From NCBI GenBank assembly GCA_017514845.1, contig JAFWIM010000135.1, forward strand, positions 1-32,947: a stretch of DNA of 32,947 nucleotides, read 5' to 3'. Both the position numbers and the translations under genes were made by a program. Shown here one piece after another: positions 8,498-19,164 of the stretch (its first letter is position 1; every line of letters begins with the position of its first letter). The notes under the pieces were generated by a model, which did not search any database, was not told the DNA's origin, and saw only the letters and a list, made by a program, of their open reading frames with translations. This DNA is from Lachnospiraceae bacterium. Its GTDB lineage: Bacteria; Bacillota; Clostridia; Lachnospirales; Lachnospiraceae.

Positions 8498-9526
8498 TTA
8501 AAGATCTCTCAGAGAATCTTCCAGTTTTTTCTCGAAATCGATATCCTCTACACCCGGAAGAGAAACCTGCGGAATGTCTGTCTCCGCCGGGACCGCGCCC
8601 TGTGTCTGATCATTGTGATAGACCGGAAGCTTTCTCTTATATGCGTAGGCTTTGGGGATCGCTTTCACATAGTAATAATACTCATCGTCCTCGAACTCCA
8701 CTTTCTCGGTCCTGCGATAGTCCAGGGACAGGAAAAAGAAATTCAGGATCAGCGCGACGAGCACAGCGGCTACCGCGCCTATGACTGTAGATACAGTGTC
8801 AAATGTCGTCTGCACCACGACATTGCCGAGCAGGATGAAAAATACATAGACGGCCGCTCCGACTATGATCGCTGCTTCAAATGCGAAGTCGAATCCGAGG
8901 CGTCTCACCGCATAGACGATAATGACCACTCCGGCGAGGGCCAGAATGTTGATGACTATGGAGCTGTCCGAGACAATGCCTCCGAGAAGGACAGTGAGCC
9001 GCTCAACATACTCAGTCTGCTCGAGCTTTGACAGGGCTTCCGCTCCTGTGACCAGAGATTCCAGCGTATAGTATACAACACAGCCGGAGACGATCGAGAG
9101 GAACGATGCCGGTGTCTTTCTAAGGCCGTAGCTGATCGGGATCAGCGCCGGAAGGCCGAAATACATGGCGATCGGCATGAATATGAAGGCCAGTGAATCA
9201 TCCGGCACGAAGCGCAGGAAGAGACACAGAAGAACCACCAGTATCACCGCTGTGACGACACCCGCGTCGATGCCCATCCTGAATGCCTGACCGATGATAA
9301 ACCCCCCGCACGTAATGGGAATGATTCTCAGCGGAAGGATCGAGCAGAGCAGCGATACGACAATAATAACAAAGACGTTGGAAAATATGCCTCCTTCCGG
9401 AAAGCAGCCGCGTATCCAGAACAGGCATAAGAGTGTCAGTGCCGTCTTAAGTACGATGTCCACGTAAACTGTGTATGTGGCATACACTTCTCTGATTTTT
9501 TCCTTGAATTCAAGTAACGTTGTCAT
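8498..9526 (-). CDS. Uncharacterised polytopic membrane protein with Tyr-rich acidic cytoplasmic tail
   Basis: I do not recognise this 342-residue protein. About nine or ten hydrophobic segments fill residues ~20-268, with segments rich in Ile/Val/Leu such as VFVIIVVSLL and VIINILALAGVVIIV-like stretches. A hydrophilic tail of about 74 residues follows, beginning DYRRTEKVEFEDDEYYYYVKAIPK; the acidic DDEYYYY cluster sits at residues 280-286. Two starts adjoin (TTG-ATG); the ATG at 9526 has GGGG 7 bp upstream. It lies between another unknown small membrane protein and cdaA in the same direction. A role in envelope or cyclic di-AMP biology is inference from position only. Resemblance to a transporter fold cannot be ruled out. 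Confidence 0.75.
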   Translation of the reverse strand: MTTLLEFKEKIREVYATYTVYVDIVLKTALTLLCLFWIRGCFPEGGIFSNVFVIIVVSLLCSILPLRIIPITCGGFIIGQAFRMGIDAGVVTAVILVVLLCLFLRFVPDDSLAFIFMPIAMYFGLPALIPISYGLRKTPASFLSIVSGCVVYYTLESLVTGAEALSKLEQTEYVERLTVLLGGIVSDSSIVINILALAGVVIIVYAVRRLGFDFAFEAAIIVGAAVYVFFILLGNVVVQTTFDTVSTVIGAVAAVLVALILNFFFLSLDYRRTEKVEFEDDEYYYYVKAIPKAYAYKRKLPVYHNDQTQGAVPAETDIPQVSLPGVEDIDFEKKLEDSLRDL

Positions 9527-9645
9527 CAAAAGTCCCCTACCTTTATTTTAATATGGACGATGGTCTGTATGCGTCCCGCCAAGAGGTCGAAAGCGCGGGA
9601 TCAGGGTCAGCGCGGGCTGACAAAGTTTCAGTCGGATATCGGCTA

Positions 9646-10026
9646 TCACTGCATGCGCGAAATTCTCTCCAGAGCGGTCAGGTATTCCTTCACATTTCTC
9701 CTTGCCCGGTTATACCGTATCATTGACGAAATATACACGGCGGCGAAATACGTGCCGATCAGCACTATATAACCTATCAGGATCCAGGAGAACAGTACCC
9801 TGAGATTCATGGAATCGATATTATCGAGAAGAAATTCCACATTGCCAGCGATAACAAGGCCGAGAAGAAGTCCGTAGCCCAGTGTCGTGAGGATCCACGT
9901 CTTAATGAGCTGCAATGCCATGAAATCACTGCGGTAATACTTCCGGATCCGGAAATCTTCCGCGCCTTCGCCGTTCTCATATCTCGCAATTCTCGTCATC
10001 AGACGGACACGTTCCTGATCTATCAT
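9646..10026 (-). CDS. Uncharacterised small two-helix membrane protein
   Basis: I do not recognise this 126-residue protein. Its first 38 residues are charged and cytoplasmic-like (MIDQERVRLMTRIARYENGE), followed by two clear membrane helices near residues 40-62 and 77-102. A basic C-terminal tail (RYNRARRNVKEYLTALERI) resembles a short amphipathic helix. Both ends are predicted to be cytoplasmic. The ATG at 10026 has GAGGTG just upstream; an in-frame ATG four codons earlier overlaps that ribosome site and is less likely. It sits 165 bp after comF and 119 bp before the 342-residue membrane protein, same strand, so the two unknown membrane proteins may work together. Confidence 0.7.
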   Translation of the reverse strand: MIDQERVRLMTRIARYENGEGAEDFRIRKYYRSDFMALQLIKTWILTTLGYGLLLGLVIAGNVEFLLDNIDSMNLRVLFSWILIGYIVLIGTYFAAVYISSMIRYNRARRNVKEYLTALERISRMQ

Positions 10027-10191
10027 AATACACCTCATGTTCCGCGCGAAGGCGGTCGTTCTTTTCTCTGCGGGTCTTTTCTGCTCCGGCCTTTCAGCGT
10101 TACGCCGGGACAGGCGGTCTGCCGGAGCGCCTTCAAGTATACACTCACTAATTTAGAGCACCACGAAAAATCCCCGCAATGCACAGAGTTA

Positions 10192-10920
10192 TTAGTATGA
10201 TACCATGAAACCGCCACCAATGCAAACCGCAAGGAAGTATATTTCGTCTATTCCCGCACTTCGAAGGACCGCGGACGCGGCGTCAATCGTAGCGCCGGTC
10301 GTATAGATGTCATCTATAAGAACGACTCTCCGAAGTCCCCTGCAGTCTCCCGCTGCCGAGAACGCGCGGATCATATTGTTCGTCCGGTCTTTGGCGGACA
10401 GCTCCTTCATCCGGTCCGTCTCCATCGTGCGTATCAGGATATCCGTCCGGGTCGGTATGCCGCTCTTTTCTGAGATGGCATGAGCGATGACCTCGGCCTG
10501 ATTATATCCCCTCTCCCGGGCTCTCTGGGGGTGCAGCGGGATCGGGATCAGACAGTCCGGCTTCCAGTACATGAGCTCCGATCTGGCATTCTCGCAGACA
10601 AGCTCTCCGAACACCTCTCCGTACTCACGTCTCCCCTTGTATTTCAGTTCGGATATGGCCCGCCTCATGGTCTCGTCATACATATAAATGCCGAGGCCCC
10701 TGTCATACAGATGCTCCCCCTTCGCGCAGTCCGGGCATAGCTTCTCAAAGTCCTCGACCGGTTTACCGCACTTTCCGCAGCGCTTCGTCTCAATGATCGG
10801 CAGCCGCCGGCGGCATTCCGGGCATATTCCGGAGCCGAACGGAGCCGGCTGGCCGCAGATAGGACATCTTTTTGGATAGACCAGATCAAGAAGCATATTT
10901 TTAGTGAAGTTCAGCCTCAT
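10192..10920 (-). CDS. comF: ComF family phosphoribosyltransferase-like competence protein
   Basis: A 242-residue protein. The N-terminus carries two zinc-type cysteine sets, C19-x2-C22 with C33-x2-C36 and C48-x2-C51 with C62-x2-C65. The C-terminus has a type I phosphoribosyltransferase motif VLIDDIYTTGAT near residues 200-211. ComF proteins help in DNA uptake during transformation, probably at the membrane with the ComFA helicase, though biochemical detail is limited. The ATG at 10920 lies inside the 3' end of recD2 (20-bp overlap) and has GGAG 7 bp upstream. The frame extends upstream another 24 codons, but those are low-complexity Arg/Gly and out of family. comEC, the uptake channel, is about 18 kb away in this window. 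Confidence 0.93.
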   Translation of the reverse strand: MRLNFTKNMLLDLVYPKRCPICGQPAPFGSGICPECRRRLPIIETKRCGKCGKPVEDFEKLCPDCAKGEHLYDRGLGIYMYDETMRRAISELKYKGRREYGEVFGELVCENARSELMYWKPDCLIPIPLHPQRARERGYNQAEVIAHAISEKSGIPTRTDILIRTMETDRMKELSAKDRTNNMIRAFSAAGDCRGLRRVVLIDDIYTTGATIDAASAVLRSAGIDEIYFLAVCIGGGFMVSY

Positions 10921-13273
10921 TTGCACTCTCCTCACCGGATATTTCAAGGATCCGCTCCGCAAGCGAAGTGAACCTCTCCTTCTGCCGCGCATTGCCTATC
11001 ATTCCTCGCACAGTATCCTCGCTCCCGAGGATCATGACACACTTTTTCGCGCGTGTCACGGCAGTGTAGAGCAGGTTCCTGGTAAAGAGCATTCTGGGAC
11101 CTTGCAGCAGCGGCAGAACGACCGCGGGGTACTCGCTTCCCTGTGACTTGTGGATTGTGACAGCATAGGCGAGTTCCAGCTCCTCGAGGCTGCCGAAAGG
11201 ATAATCGACAAATCGTCCCTCGTCGAACTCGATGGAGATCGTCTGCGCAAAATCATTGATCTCCCGAATAATACCCATATCACCGTTGAAAATGCCCTCG
11301 CCGACCTTGACGGCGATACCGTATTTGCCGCGTATTTCCCAACCGATCTGGTAATTATTCTTGATCTGCATTACTTTGTCGCCCACGCGGAAGATCCCGT
11401 CCCCGAACGCCTTCTCCGCCTTCTCCTCCGATGGCGGATTCAGGTATTCCTGGAGAATTCTGTTCAGTCTCTCCACGCCGAGAAGGCCCTTTCTCATCGG
11501 AGTGAGGACCTGGACATCGTAAGGCTGGGCATTGACATACCCGGGCAGCTTGTCCCTGACAAGCTCTATAATGTTGCTGATGATGAGGTTGGTATCTGAC
11601 CTTGAAAGGAACAGGAACTCGCGGCTCTTTGTCGTCAGGGGGATCTGCTCCCCATGGTTGATCTTGTGCGCATTGACGACGATATCCGAGTTCTGTGCCT
11701 GACGAAAGATCCTTGTCAGACGAACGCTCGGGAACACATCCGCTTTCAGCATATCCGCAAGGACCGCGCCCGGTCCGACGGAGGGCAGCTGATCCACGTC
11801 GCCGACCAGAACCAGCCTTGTCCCGGGCGGAACAGCACAGAGAAGCGAGTGCATGAGAAATATATCTACCATCGACATCTCATCGATGATGATGACATCG
11901 GTCTCGAGCGGATTCGATTCATTCCTCTCGAACCTGACGATTTCCCGGCTCTCATCCTCCGGGGCCGAGGACACTTCGAGCAGCCTGTGGATCGTCGAGG
12001 CCTCATAGCCGGTCGTCTCCGTCATACGCTTTGCGGCCCTGCCCGTCGGTGCCGCAAGGCGCACATTCAGATTCTCTGACGCAAAAAAGCGGAGCATCTC
12101 ATTGATTGTTGTTGTCTTTCCCGTTCCGGGTCCGCCCGTCACAATGAGAAGACCGTTCTTTGCGGCACTGAAGACTGCTCTTTTCTGCTCCTCCTCCAGT
12201 ACAATCTTACTCTTTTTGAACAGCTTATCCATCCGGGATCTGATTCCCTCATCGTCATTGGAGATACATATATTGAGATCGTGCAGCATCCTTGCTGTGT
12301 TCAGCTCAAGATAATAATACCTTGCAAGGTAGACGATCTTTCTTTTATCCGATTCGGTGAAATTCACCGCCGGCTCTTCCGCAAAGAAATCTTCCCCGAA
12401 GAAATCGTCCTCATCGTAGTCCCCGCGGGCGGCAGACGGCGAAATCATGTCTTCCTGCCGGTCCGCATGGTCCCGCATGATGATCTTTCTCTCCAGGGAG
12501 AGAGCTGTGAGCTGATGCTCCACATCCCCGTCCGGCACTCCCAGCATATCCGCGCAGCGCGCGATCAACTGCCATGCCGGCAGGTAGACGCTGCCCTCCC
12601 CGGCCGCAAGACCAAGCACGTACAGAATGCCGCACCGTATCCTGTACTCCGAGTCTTGGGCTATGCCGATCCTTGCTGCTATGCTGTCCGCCGTCTTAAA
12701 GCCGACGCCGTTAATATCTTCCGCCAGCCTGTAAGGGTTCTCCCTCAGGATCTGATACATCTCCTCGCCGTAGGTGTTGTATATTCGAACGCCCAGCGAC
12801 AGAGAGATGCCGTACTTCTGGAGGAACAGCATGGCGGATCTCTGGGCTCTCTGACCGTCGAACTGAGCGGCGATCTCCCGGGCTTTTCGAAGACTTATGC
12901 CCTTGACCTCCGCCAGTCTCTCAGGCTCCGCCTCCATCACCCGCAGTGTATCGGTGCCGAACTTTTTCACGATTCTGGCTGCCAGTGCCATGCCGATCCC
13001 CTTGATCGCCCCGGACCCGAGGTAGCGCTCAATAGCCTCCCGGTCCTCCGGCTCCCGCATCTCGTAGCGCAGAACTTTGAACTGGTCACCGTAGGAGGCA
13101 TGGGCTGTCATATGTCCGAAGGCTTCGATCGACTCACCTTCGTTTATAACCTGAAAAAAGCCGACTAATGTCAGCTTTTTCCCGTCTGTGTGCAGACTTA
13201 ATACCGTATATCCGTTCTCTTCGTTTCGATAGATAATATGATCAATAATACCTTTTACTGATTCTTCCTGCAT
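10901..13273 (-). CDS. recD2: ATP-dependent RecD2-like DNA helicase
   Basis: A 790-residue SF1B helicase of the RecD2 type, which is not part of a RecBCD complex. The N-terminal OB-like part and helix-hairpin-helix motifs (residues ~85-205, with GSGAIKGIG and INGVGFKTAD) are followed by the motor core. The core has Walker A GGPGTGKTT at ~380-388, Walker B DEMSMVD at 464-470, and the C-terminal VTIHKSQGSEYP motif. The family acts 5'-3' in repair and fork protection. An acidic insert, DYDEDDFFGEDFFAEE at ~285-300, is a feature I do not know from the family. The ATG at 13273 directly abuts the mreB stop (GGAGAGATAA then ATG), so translation is coupled. Length is in the normal range. Confidence 0.96.
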   Translation of the reverse strand: MQEESVKGIIDHIIYRNEENGYTVLSLHTDGKKLTLVGFFQVINEGESIEAFGHMTAHASYGDQFKVLRYEMREPEDREAIERYLGSGAIKGIGMALAARIVKKFGTDTLRVMEAEPERLAEVKGISLRKAREIAAQFDGQRAQRSAMLFLQKYGISLSLGVRIYNTYGEEMYQILRENPYRLAEDINGVGFKTADSIAARIGIAQDSEYRIRCGILYVLGLAAGEGSVYLPAWQLIARCADMLGVPDGDVEHQLTALSLERKIIMRDHADRQEDMISPSAARGDYDEDDFFGEDFFAEEPAVNFTESDKRKIVYLARYYYLELNTARMLHDLNICISNDDEGIRSRMDKLFKKSKIVLEEEQKRAVFSAAKNGLLIVTGGPGTGKTTTINEMLRFFASENLNVRLAAPTGRAAKRMTETTGYEASTIHRLLEVSSAPEDESREIVRFERNESNPLETDVIIIDEMSMVDIFLMHSLLCAVPPGTRLVLVGDVDQLPSVGPGAVLADMLKADVFPSVRLTRIFRQAQNSDIVVNAHKINHGEQIPLTTKSREFLFLSRSDTNLIISNIIELVRDKLPGYVNAQPYDVQVLTPMRKGLLGVERLNRILQEYLNPPSEEKAEKAFGDGIFRVGDKVMQIKNNYQIGWEIRGKYGIAVKVGEGIFNGDMGIIREINDFAQTISIEFDEGRFVDYPFGSLEELELAYAVTIHKSQGSEYPAVVLPLLQGPRMLFTRNLLYTAVTRAKKCVMILGSEDTVRGMIGNARQKERFTSLAERILEISGEESANEAELH

Positions 13274-14272
13274 TTATCTCTCCATGCGGCTCAGCTGCTC
13301 AATCTTCTCCGTGTACAGTCCGCATCCCTCGGCGACGGCGCACTCCGGATTCTCCGCGGTCATGGCATTGATCCCGGTGCGGTCTTCGATCAGCTCCTCA
13401 AAGCCCTCCAGTCTCGCGCCTCCGCCTGTGAGAACGATGCCTCGCTCGACAATGTCGGCGGAGAGTTCCGGCGGGGTCTTCTCAAGAACGCCGTGAATCG
13501 TCTCAACGATCTCTGTCGCGGCTTCACCGCATGCCTGCCGGACTTCCTCGGATGTAATGGAAATCGTCCGAGGAAGACCTGTGATGACGTTTCGGCCTGT
13601 GATCTGCATGGACTCGGAGTTCGGGCGGCTCGTGACGGTCCCGATTTTGATTTTGATCTCTTCTGCCAGTCCTTCGCCTATGAAAAGGCTGTGATTTCTT
13701 CTCACGTAGCGCGCTATGGCTTCGCTGAAAGTATCCCCGCCGACCCGCACGGTGCTGAGGATGACCGGGGCCCCCAGAGAGATGACTGCGACGTCCGTCG
13801 TGGCCGCCCCGATATCCGCTACCAGATTGCCGACAGGTTTAGTGATGTCAATGCCGGCGCCGATGGCCGCTGCCACGGTCTCCGCGACGATCGTCACGTC
13901 GCGCGCGCCTGCCTGGAAAGCAGCCTCCTCGACCGCTCTTTTTTCAACCTCGGTGACACCGCTTGGAACGCAGATGCTTATATAAGGTTTTCTGAAAGCT
14001 CTGCGCCCGAGCGCGCGCTGAATGAAATGCTTGAGAAGTCTCTCGGTAACGGAATAATCCGAGATGACACCCGCCTTCAGCGGGCGTATAGCGACCACAT
14101 TTCCGGGTGTGCGCTCAATGAGCTGGCGGGCTTCCTCGCCGTAGGCAAGGATCTTGTCGGCGTCCTTGTCGTACGCGACGACCGTCGGCTCGTTAATTAC
14201 GATTCCCTTTCCCTTTGAATAGACCACCGTGTTGGATGATCCCATATCAATGCCGATATCTGTGACAGGCAT
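13274..14272 (-). CDS. mreB: Rod shape-determining protein MreB/Mbl family
   Basis: A 332-residue bacterial actin. The nucleotide-binding motifs are in order: phosphate 1 (DIGIDMGSSNTVVY, residues 5-18), phosphate 2 (VADIGAATTDVAV, about 157-170) and the adenosine motif (VLTGGGARLEGF, about 285-297). The filament guides the cell-wall elongation machinery along the membrane. A strong AAGGAGGAG ribosome site precedes the ATG at 14272. No mreC or mreD follows; instead it lies between uvrA (20 bp upstream) and recD2 (0 bp). An Mbl-type paralogue is therefore as likely as the main MreB of the cell. Confidence 0.93.
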   Translation of the reverse strand: MPVTDIGIDMGSSNTVVYSKGKGIVINEPTVVAYDKDADKILAYGEEARQLIERTPGNVVAIRPLKAGVISDYSVTERLLKHFIQRALGRRAFRKPYISICVPSGVTEVEKRAVEEAAFQAGARDVTIVAETVAAAIGAGIDITKPVGNLVADIGAATTDVAVISLGAPVILSTVRVGGDTFSEAIARYVRRNHSLFIGEGLAEEIKIKIGTVTSRPNSESMQITGRNVITGLPRTISITSEEVRQACGEAATEIVETIHGVLEKTPPELSADIVERGIVLTGGGARLEGFEELIEDRTGINAMTAENPECAVAEGCGLYTEKIEQLSRMER

Positions 14273-14292
14273 ATACTCCTCCTTAAGCTGCC

Positions 14293-17211
14293 TTACTCAG
14301 CCTCACCCGGACCCTGCCCTTCGACAGCAATATCCTGGCCTTGTCCTTCGGCTGCCTCGTTAAGGCTCTTCCTTTCGGCTGCCTTTTTCAGTTCCTTCTT
14401 AATATATACTCCGGTGTAGGAGTCCTCACACTCCGCAACTTCCTCAGGTGTGCCGCTCGCTACGACCGTACCGCCCCGATCTCCGCCCTCCGGGCCAAGA
14501 TCGATAATATAATCGGCGGTCTTTATGACATCGAGATTGTGCTCGATCACAACGACTGTATTTCCGTCCTCCGTGAACCTCTGCAGGATGTCGACGAGCT
14601 TGTGGACATCCGCGAAGTGGAGACCGGTCGTGGGCTCATCGAGAATGTAAATCGTCCTGCCCGTCGAGCGCCTTGACAGCTCGGTCGCAAGCTTGATTCT
14701 CTGAGCCTCACCGCCGGAAAGTTCTGTGGACGGCTGGCCGAGACGGATATAGGACAGACCCACGTCATAGAGCGTCTGTATCTTATTTCTGATTCTCGGC
14801 AGATGCTCGAAGAATTCGAGCGCTTCCTCGACCGTCATGTTCAGCACATCGTAGATGCTCTTCCCCCTGTATTTCACTTCCAGCGTCTCGCGGTTGTATC
14901 GCTTTCCGTGGCACACTTCACACGGAACATAGACATCTGGCAGGAAGTGCATCTCGATCTTCACGATGCCGTCGCCCTGACATGCCTCGCAGCGCCCGCC
15001 CTTCACATTGAATGAGAAGCGACCTTTCTTATAGCCTCGGACCTTGGCATCCGTCGTCCCGGCGTAAAGGTCGCGGATCATGTCAAAGACCCCGGTGTAT
15101 GTTGCCGGGTTGGATCTCGGTGTGCGGCCGATCGGCGACTGGTCAATATTGATGACTTTATCGAGATTTTTTATCCCGTAGATTTCCTTATGTTTGGCCG
15201 GGATCTCGTGAGCCCGATTCAGATCTCTCGCGAGCCGCTTATAGAGGACTTCATTGACCAGCGAGCTTTTTCCGGAACCGGAGACACCGGTGACACACGT
15301 GAACACACCCAGAGGAATGTCCACATCCAGTCCTTTCAGATTGTTCACATACGCGCCGCGCACTTTAAGCCATGCCTTCGGCTTTCTCCTCTGAGTCGGG
15401 ACAGGAATGAAACTCTCGCCTTTCAAATATCTGCCTGTGATGGATTCAGGGCACGCGATAATGTCATCCACCGAACCGATCGCGACAAGCTTTCCGCCGT
15501 GCTCTCCGGCGCCCGGACCTATATCAACGATACAGTCAGCCGCGCGCATTGTATCCTCGTCATGCTCGACGACGATCAGGGAGTTTCCGAGATCTCTCAG
15601 ATTTTTCAGCGTGTTCAGAAGCTTGTCATTATCACGCTGATGGAGACCGATACTGGGTTCGTCCAGAATGTAGGCAACTCCCACCAGGCCGGATCCGATC
15701 TGGGTCGCGAGTCTGATTCGCTGGGCTTCGCCGCCGGACAAAGTCCCCGTCGCACGGGACAGGGTCAGATAATCGAGTCCGACGTCTCTGAGGAACGACA
15801 CACGGGCAATGATCTCCTTCAATATCTGTCGGCCGATCGCCTGCTGTGTCTTGTTGAGCTTCAGTTTTTCAAAGAAGTGCAGCAGTTTGGTGACCGAATA
15901 GTCCGTCACCTGGGTAATATTCTTATTTCCGACCGTGACAGCCAAGGCAGACGGTTTCAGCCGCTGACCGCCGCAGGCGTTGCATGGGGAAATCTGCATG
16001 AATTTCTCATATTCCCCCTTGGACCAATCGGACCCTGTCTCCCTGTATCTCCGGTTCAGGTTCTCGATGAGGCCTTCAAATGCTATATCGTACACACCTG
16101 TGCCTCTCTGACCGGTGTAATGCACTTTGACCTTGTGTCCTTCTGTTCCGTAGACCAGAATTTTCCTGACGGAGGGCGGATACTTGTTCCACGGTGTGTC
16201 GAGATCGAATCCGTACTCCTCGCCCAACGCTTTGAGGGTTGCATTGGTGAAGGAGCCGCTCTCATTTGCACTCTGCCAGCCCATGGCTGTGATCGCGCCG
16301 TCGTTAATTGACAGCTTCTTGTCGGGAACGATGAGGTCGATATCGAACTCCATCTTGTAGCCGAGGCCTGCGCACACAGGGCACGCGCCGTAGGGATTAT
16401 TGAAGGAGAAGCTTCTCGGCTCAATCTCCTCAATGCTGATCCCGCAGTCGGGGCATGCAAATGCGCTGCTCAGCGTCATCACATTCCCGTCCATTGTATC
16501 GACCATGCAGAGGCCTTCCGCGAGCCCGAGAACGGTCTCGATCGAGTCCGTGAGCCTCTTCTCGATCCCCGGCTTCACGACCAGACGATCGACGACTATT
16601 TCGATATTATGCTTGATATTCTTGTCAAGCGTGATCTCCTCCGAGAGGTCGTACATGTTCCCGTCCGCCATGACACGGACATAGCCGCTCTTTTTGGCCT
16701 GCTCGAATACCTTCTCGTGGCGGCCTTTTCTGCCGCGAACGACCGGGGCGAGCAGCTGGATCCTGCTCTTTTCAGGCAGCTCCATGATACGGTCGACCAT
16801 CTGGTCCACCGTCTGCTTTTCAATCACACGCCCGCAGTTCGGGCAGTGGGGGATGCCGATCCTGGCATAGAGCAGACGCAGGTAATCGTAGATTTCCGTG
16901 ACTGTTCCGACCGTGGACCGCGGGTTCCTGTTAGTAGATTTCTGATCGATAGAGATTGCGGGGGGGAGCCCCTCAATGCTCTCCACGTCGGGCTTCTCCA
17001 TCTGACCGAGGAACTGTCTCGCGTACGATGACAGCGATTCCATGTATCTTCTCTGGCCCTCCGCGTAGATCGTATCAAATGCCAGCGAGCTCTTGCCCGA
17101 CCCCGAAAGCCCGGTCAGCACGACCAGTTCGTTGCGGGGGATGTCAACGCTGAGATCCCGGAGATTATTGACGTTGGCACCGCGGATGCGGATAAATTTC
17201 ATATCTCTCAT
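14293..17211 (-). CDS. uvrA: Excinuclease ABC subunit A
   Basis: The damage-recognition ATPase of nucleotide excision repair, 972 residues from the chosen start. Two ABC cassettes are seen, with Walker A motifs [16 protein letters not shown] near the N-terminus and [15 protein letters not shown] in the second half. Each has an LSGGEAQRI signature, and zinc cysteines are present (CPNCG, CPDCG...CPVC, CEAC...CEVC). The ATG at 17211 gives [17 protein letters not shown] and has AGGAG 12 bp upstream; an upstream in-frame TTG (17253) adds 14 residues not typical of UvrA. The C-terminus runs about 30 residues past the usual end in a Glu/Gly/Gln-rich tail ([20 protein letters not shown]) that looks like a small internal duplication. 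It follows lepA by 44 bp. Confidence 0.97.
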   Translation of the reverse strand: MRDMKFIRIRGANVNNLRDLSVDIPRNELVVLTGLSGSGKSSLAFDTIYAEGQRRYMESLSSYARQFLGQMEKPDVESIEGLPPAISIDQKSTNRNPRSTVGTVTEIYDYLRLLYARIGIPHCPNCGRVIEKQTVDQMVDRIMELPEKSRIQLLAPVVRGRKGRHEKVFEQAKKSGYVRVMADGNMYDLSEEITLDKNIKHNIEIVVDRLVVKPGIEKRLTDSIETVLGLAEGLCMVDTMDGNVMTLSSAFACPDCGISIEEIEPRSFSFNNPYGACPVCAGLGYKMEFDIDLIVPDKKLSINDGAITAMGWQSANESGSFTNATLKALGEEYGFDLDTPWNKYPPSVRKILVYGTEGHKVKVHYTGQRGTGVYDIAFEGLIENLNRRYRETGSDWSKGEYEKFMQISPCNACGGQRLKPSALAVTVGNKNITQVTDYSVTKLLHFFEKLKLNKTQQAIGRQILKEIIARVSFLRDVGLDYLTLSRATGTLSGGEAQRIRLATQIGSGLVGVAYILDEPSIGLHQRDNDKLLNTLKNLRDLGNSLIVVEHDEDTMRAADCIVDIGPGAGEHGGKLVAIGSVDDIIACPESITGRYLKGESFIPVPTQRRKPKAWLKVRGAYVNNLKGLDVDIPLGVFTCVTGVSGSGKSSLVNEVLYKRLARDLNRAHEIPAKHKEIYGIKNLDKVINIDQSPIGRTPRSNPATYTGVFDMIRDLYAGTTDAKVRGYKKGRFSFNVKGGRCEACQGDGIVKIEMHFLPDVYVPCEVCHGKRYNRETLEVKYRGKSIYDVLNMTVEEALEFFEHLPRIRNKIQTLYDVGLSYIRLGQPSTELSGGEAQRIKLATELSRRSTGRTIYILDEPTTGLHFADVHKLVDILQRFTEDGNTVVVIEHNLDVIKTADYIIDLGPEGGDRGGTVVASGTPEEVAECEDSYTGVYIKKELKKAAERKSLNEAAEGQGQDIAVEGQGPGEAE

Positions 17212-17255
17212 ATATAATACTGTCTCCTGCCGATCCGGCATTCCGCGCCGCAAAC

Positions 17256-19061
17256 TTATTCCTCGTCAAGCTTCAGGACATTTAGGAACGCGTCCTTCGG
17301 AATATCGACACTTCCGATGGTCCGCATCTTCTTCTTTCCTTCCTTCTGCTTCTCGAGCAGCTTTCTCTTACGGGAAATATCGCCGCCGTAGCACTTCGCA
17401 AGGACGTCCTTGCGCAGCTGGCGGACAGTCTCGCGCGCAATTATCTTTGAACCGATGGCAGCCTGGATCGGAATGTCAAAGAGCTGCCTCGGAATTTCTT
17501 TCTTAAGTTTCTCGCACATCTTTGAGCCGCGTTCATACGCGTTCGGCGCGTATACGATAAAGGACAGGGCATCCACCGCCTCGTGATTCACGAGAATGTC
17601 CAGCTTGACCAGCTCGGACCTCTCATAACCGATCGGCTCATAATCAAATGAGGCATAGCCGCGCGAACGGCTCTTCAGCGCGTCAAAGAAATCATAGATG
17701 ATCTCATTGAGAGGCATCCTGTACTTAAGGACAGCACGGGTCTGCTCAATATACTCGGTACCTTCGTAGATTCCTCTTCTTTCCTGGCACAGCGTCATGA
17801 TGGAACCGATATACTCGGTCGTGACCATGATCTCCGCCCTGACATAGGGCTCCTCCATGTACTCGATCTCCGACGGAGCCGGAAGGTTTGACGGGTTCGT
17901 GAGCTCGATCATCGTCCCGTCCGTCTTATAGACCTTGTAGATTACGGATGGAGCTGTCGTGACGAGGTCCATATCGTACTCTCTCTCAAGTCTCTGCTGC
18001 ACAACATCGAGATGGAGCAGACCGAGAAAACCGCAGCGGAATCCGAATCCCAGCGCCTGAGATGTCTCCGGCTCGTACTGCAGCGCAGCGTCGTTGAGCT
18101 GCAGCTTCTCCAGGGCATCCCGAAGATCCGGATATTTGGCCGAGTCCGCCGGGTAGAATCCGCAGTAGACCATAGGCTGGGGCTCCTTGTAGCCCGGAAG
18201 CGCTTCCTTGCACGGCCGCATAGCCTCAGTGATCGTGTCACCGACACGTGTGTCGCGGATCTCCTTAATGCTGGCCGTCATGTAGCCGACCTCGCCCGCG
18301 CTGAGTTCCTCGCACGGGATAAAACGTCCCGGAGAGAAGTAGCCCACCTCGACGACTTCGAATTCTGCGCCGGTCGCCATCATTCGCACTTTAGTCCCTC
18401 TCCTCATTCGCCCGTCCATGAGGCGGCAGAAGACAATGACACCGCGATAGGAATCGTACAGTGAGTCAAAGATGAGAGCTTTCAGAGGCTCGTCCGGGTC
18501 TCCGTCCGGAGCCGGGATCTTCTGAACGATCTCCTCCAGGACCGCGTGCACATTCTCCCCTGTCTTGGCGGAGATGCGCGGGGCATCCATGGCCTCTATG
18601 CCCACGATATCCTCGATTTCCTGCGCGACTTCATCGGCGTGAGCGCTCGGAAGATCGATCTTATTGATGACAGAAATGCACTCGAGATCGTGGTCCAGGG
18701 CAAGATAAACGTTGCCCAGTGTCTGGGCTTCCACTCCCTGGGTGGCGTCGACGACGAGAACAGCCCCGTCGCAGGCTGCCAGAGAACGTGATACTTCATA
18801 ATTGAAGTCGACATGGCCGGGGGTATCGATCAGGTTGAAAATATACTCCTCCCCGTCATCCGCTTTATAGACCGTGCGGACAGTCTGCGCTTTGATGGTT
18901 ATGCCGCGCTCGCGCTCGAGGTCCATGTTGTCGAGGACCTGCTCCTGCATTTCGCGCTCGGTCAGAAGACCGGTCATCTGAATGATCCGGTCCGCAAGCG
19001 TGGACTTCCCATGATCAATGTGGGCTATTATACAAAAGTTACGGATTTTACTCTGATCCAT
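17256..19061 (-). CDS. lepA: Elongation factor 4 (LepA), ribosome-associated GTPase
   Basis: A full-length 601-residue LepA. GTPase motifs are present in order: G1 AHIDHGKST (13-21), G2 RGIT, G3 DTPGH and G4 NKID. The C-terminal LepA-specific domain ends with [16 protein letters not shown] and the usual short hydrophobic tail. LepA acts on the ribosome, probably in back-translocation or initiation/assembly under stress. The ATG at 19061 has AAGGAG at 5 bp spacing and a good predicted sigma-A promoter 46-75 bp upstream. It heads the long minus-strand train through uvrA and mreB. In many Firmicutes lepA lies near comEC-holA-rpsT; here those genes are 5-11 kb away. Confidence 0.98.
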   Translation of the reverse strand: MDQSKIRNFCIIAHIDHGKSTLADRIIQMTGLLTEREMQEQVLDNMDLERERGITIKAQTVRTVYKADDGEEYIFNLIDTPGHVDFNYEVSRSLAACDGAVLVVDATQGVEAQTLGNVYLALDHDLECISVINKIDLPSAHADEVAQEIEDIVGIEAMDAPRISAKTGENVHAVLEEIVQKIPAPDGDPDEPLKALIFDSLYDSYRGVIVFCRLMDGRMRRGTKVRMMATGAEFEVVEVGYFSPGRFIPCEELSAGEVGYMTASIKEIRDTRVGDTITEAMRPCKEALPGYKEPQPMVYCGFYPADSAKYPDLRDALEKLQLNDAALQYEPETSQALGFGFRCGFLGLLHLDVVQQRLEREYDMDLVTTAPSVIYKVYKTDGTMIELTNPSNLPAPSEIEYMEEPYVRAEIMVTTEYIGSIMTLCQERRGIYEGTEYIEQTRAVLKYRMPLNEIIYDFFDALKSRSRGYASFDYEPIGYERSELVKLDILVNHEAVDALSFIVYAPNAYERGSKMCEKLKKEIPRQLFDIPIQAAIGSKIIARETVRQLRKDVLAKCYGGDISRKRKLLEKQKEGKKKMRTIGSVDIPKDAFLNVLKLDEE

Positions 19062-19107
19062 GTAGACTCCTTATTAGGTGCGGCCTTCGCCGCGTGATGT
19101 ATGGATG

Positions 19108-19136
19108 ATTGTAGCAAATTGCGCTGTCATTTTCAA
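19108..19136 (-). promoter_or_regulatory. Predicted sigma-A promoter of lepA
   Basis: On the minus strand, TTGAAA (19136-19131), a 17-bp spacer and TACAAT (19113-19108) match the housekeeping consensus at 5 of 6 positions in each box. The -10 box ends 46 bp before the lepA ATG. No other credible promoter lies between the repeat cluster and lepA. Confidence 0.75.
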
Positions 19137-19164
19137 TGCCAATCGAACATTTGTTGTCCGGGCC

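Noticed and set aside
10027..10191. Possible promoter (TGTATACT extended -10) between comF and the 126-residue protein
   Set aside because: The -35 region at the right spacing is poor; not strong enough to list.
10035..10232. 65-codon minus-strand frame after comF
   Set aside because: It overlaps the comF end in another frame, has no ribosome site and has no family resemblance.
15190..16311. 373-codon plus-strand frame opposite uvrA
   Set aside because: Antisense shadow of a conserved gene with no recognisable domain.
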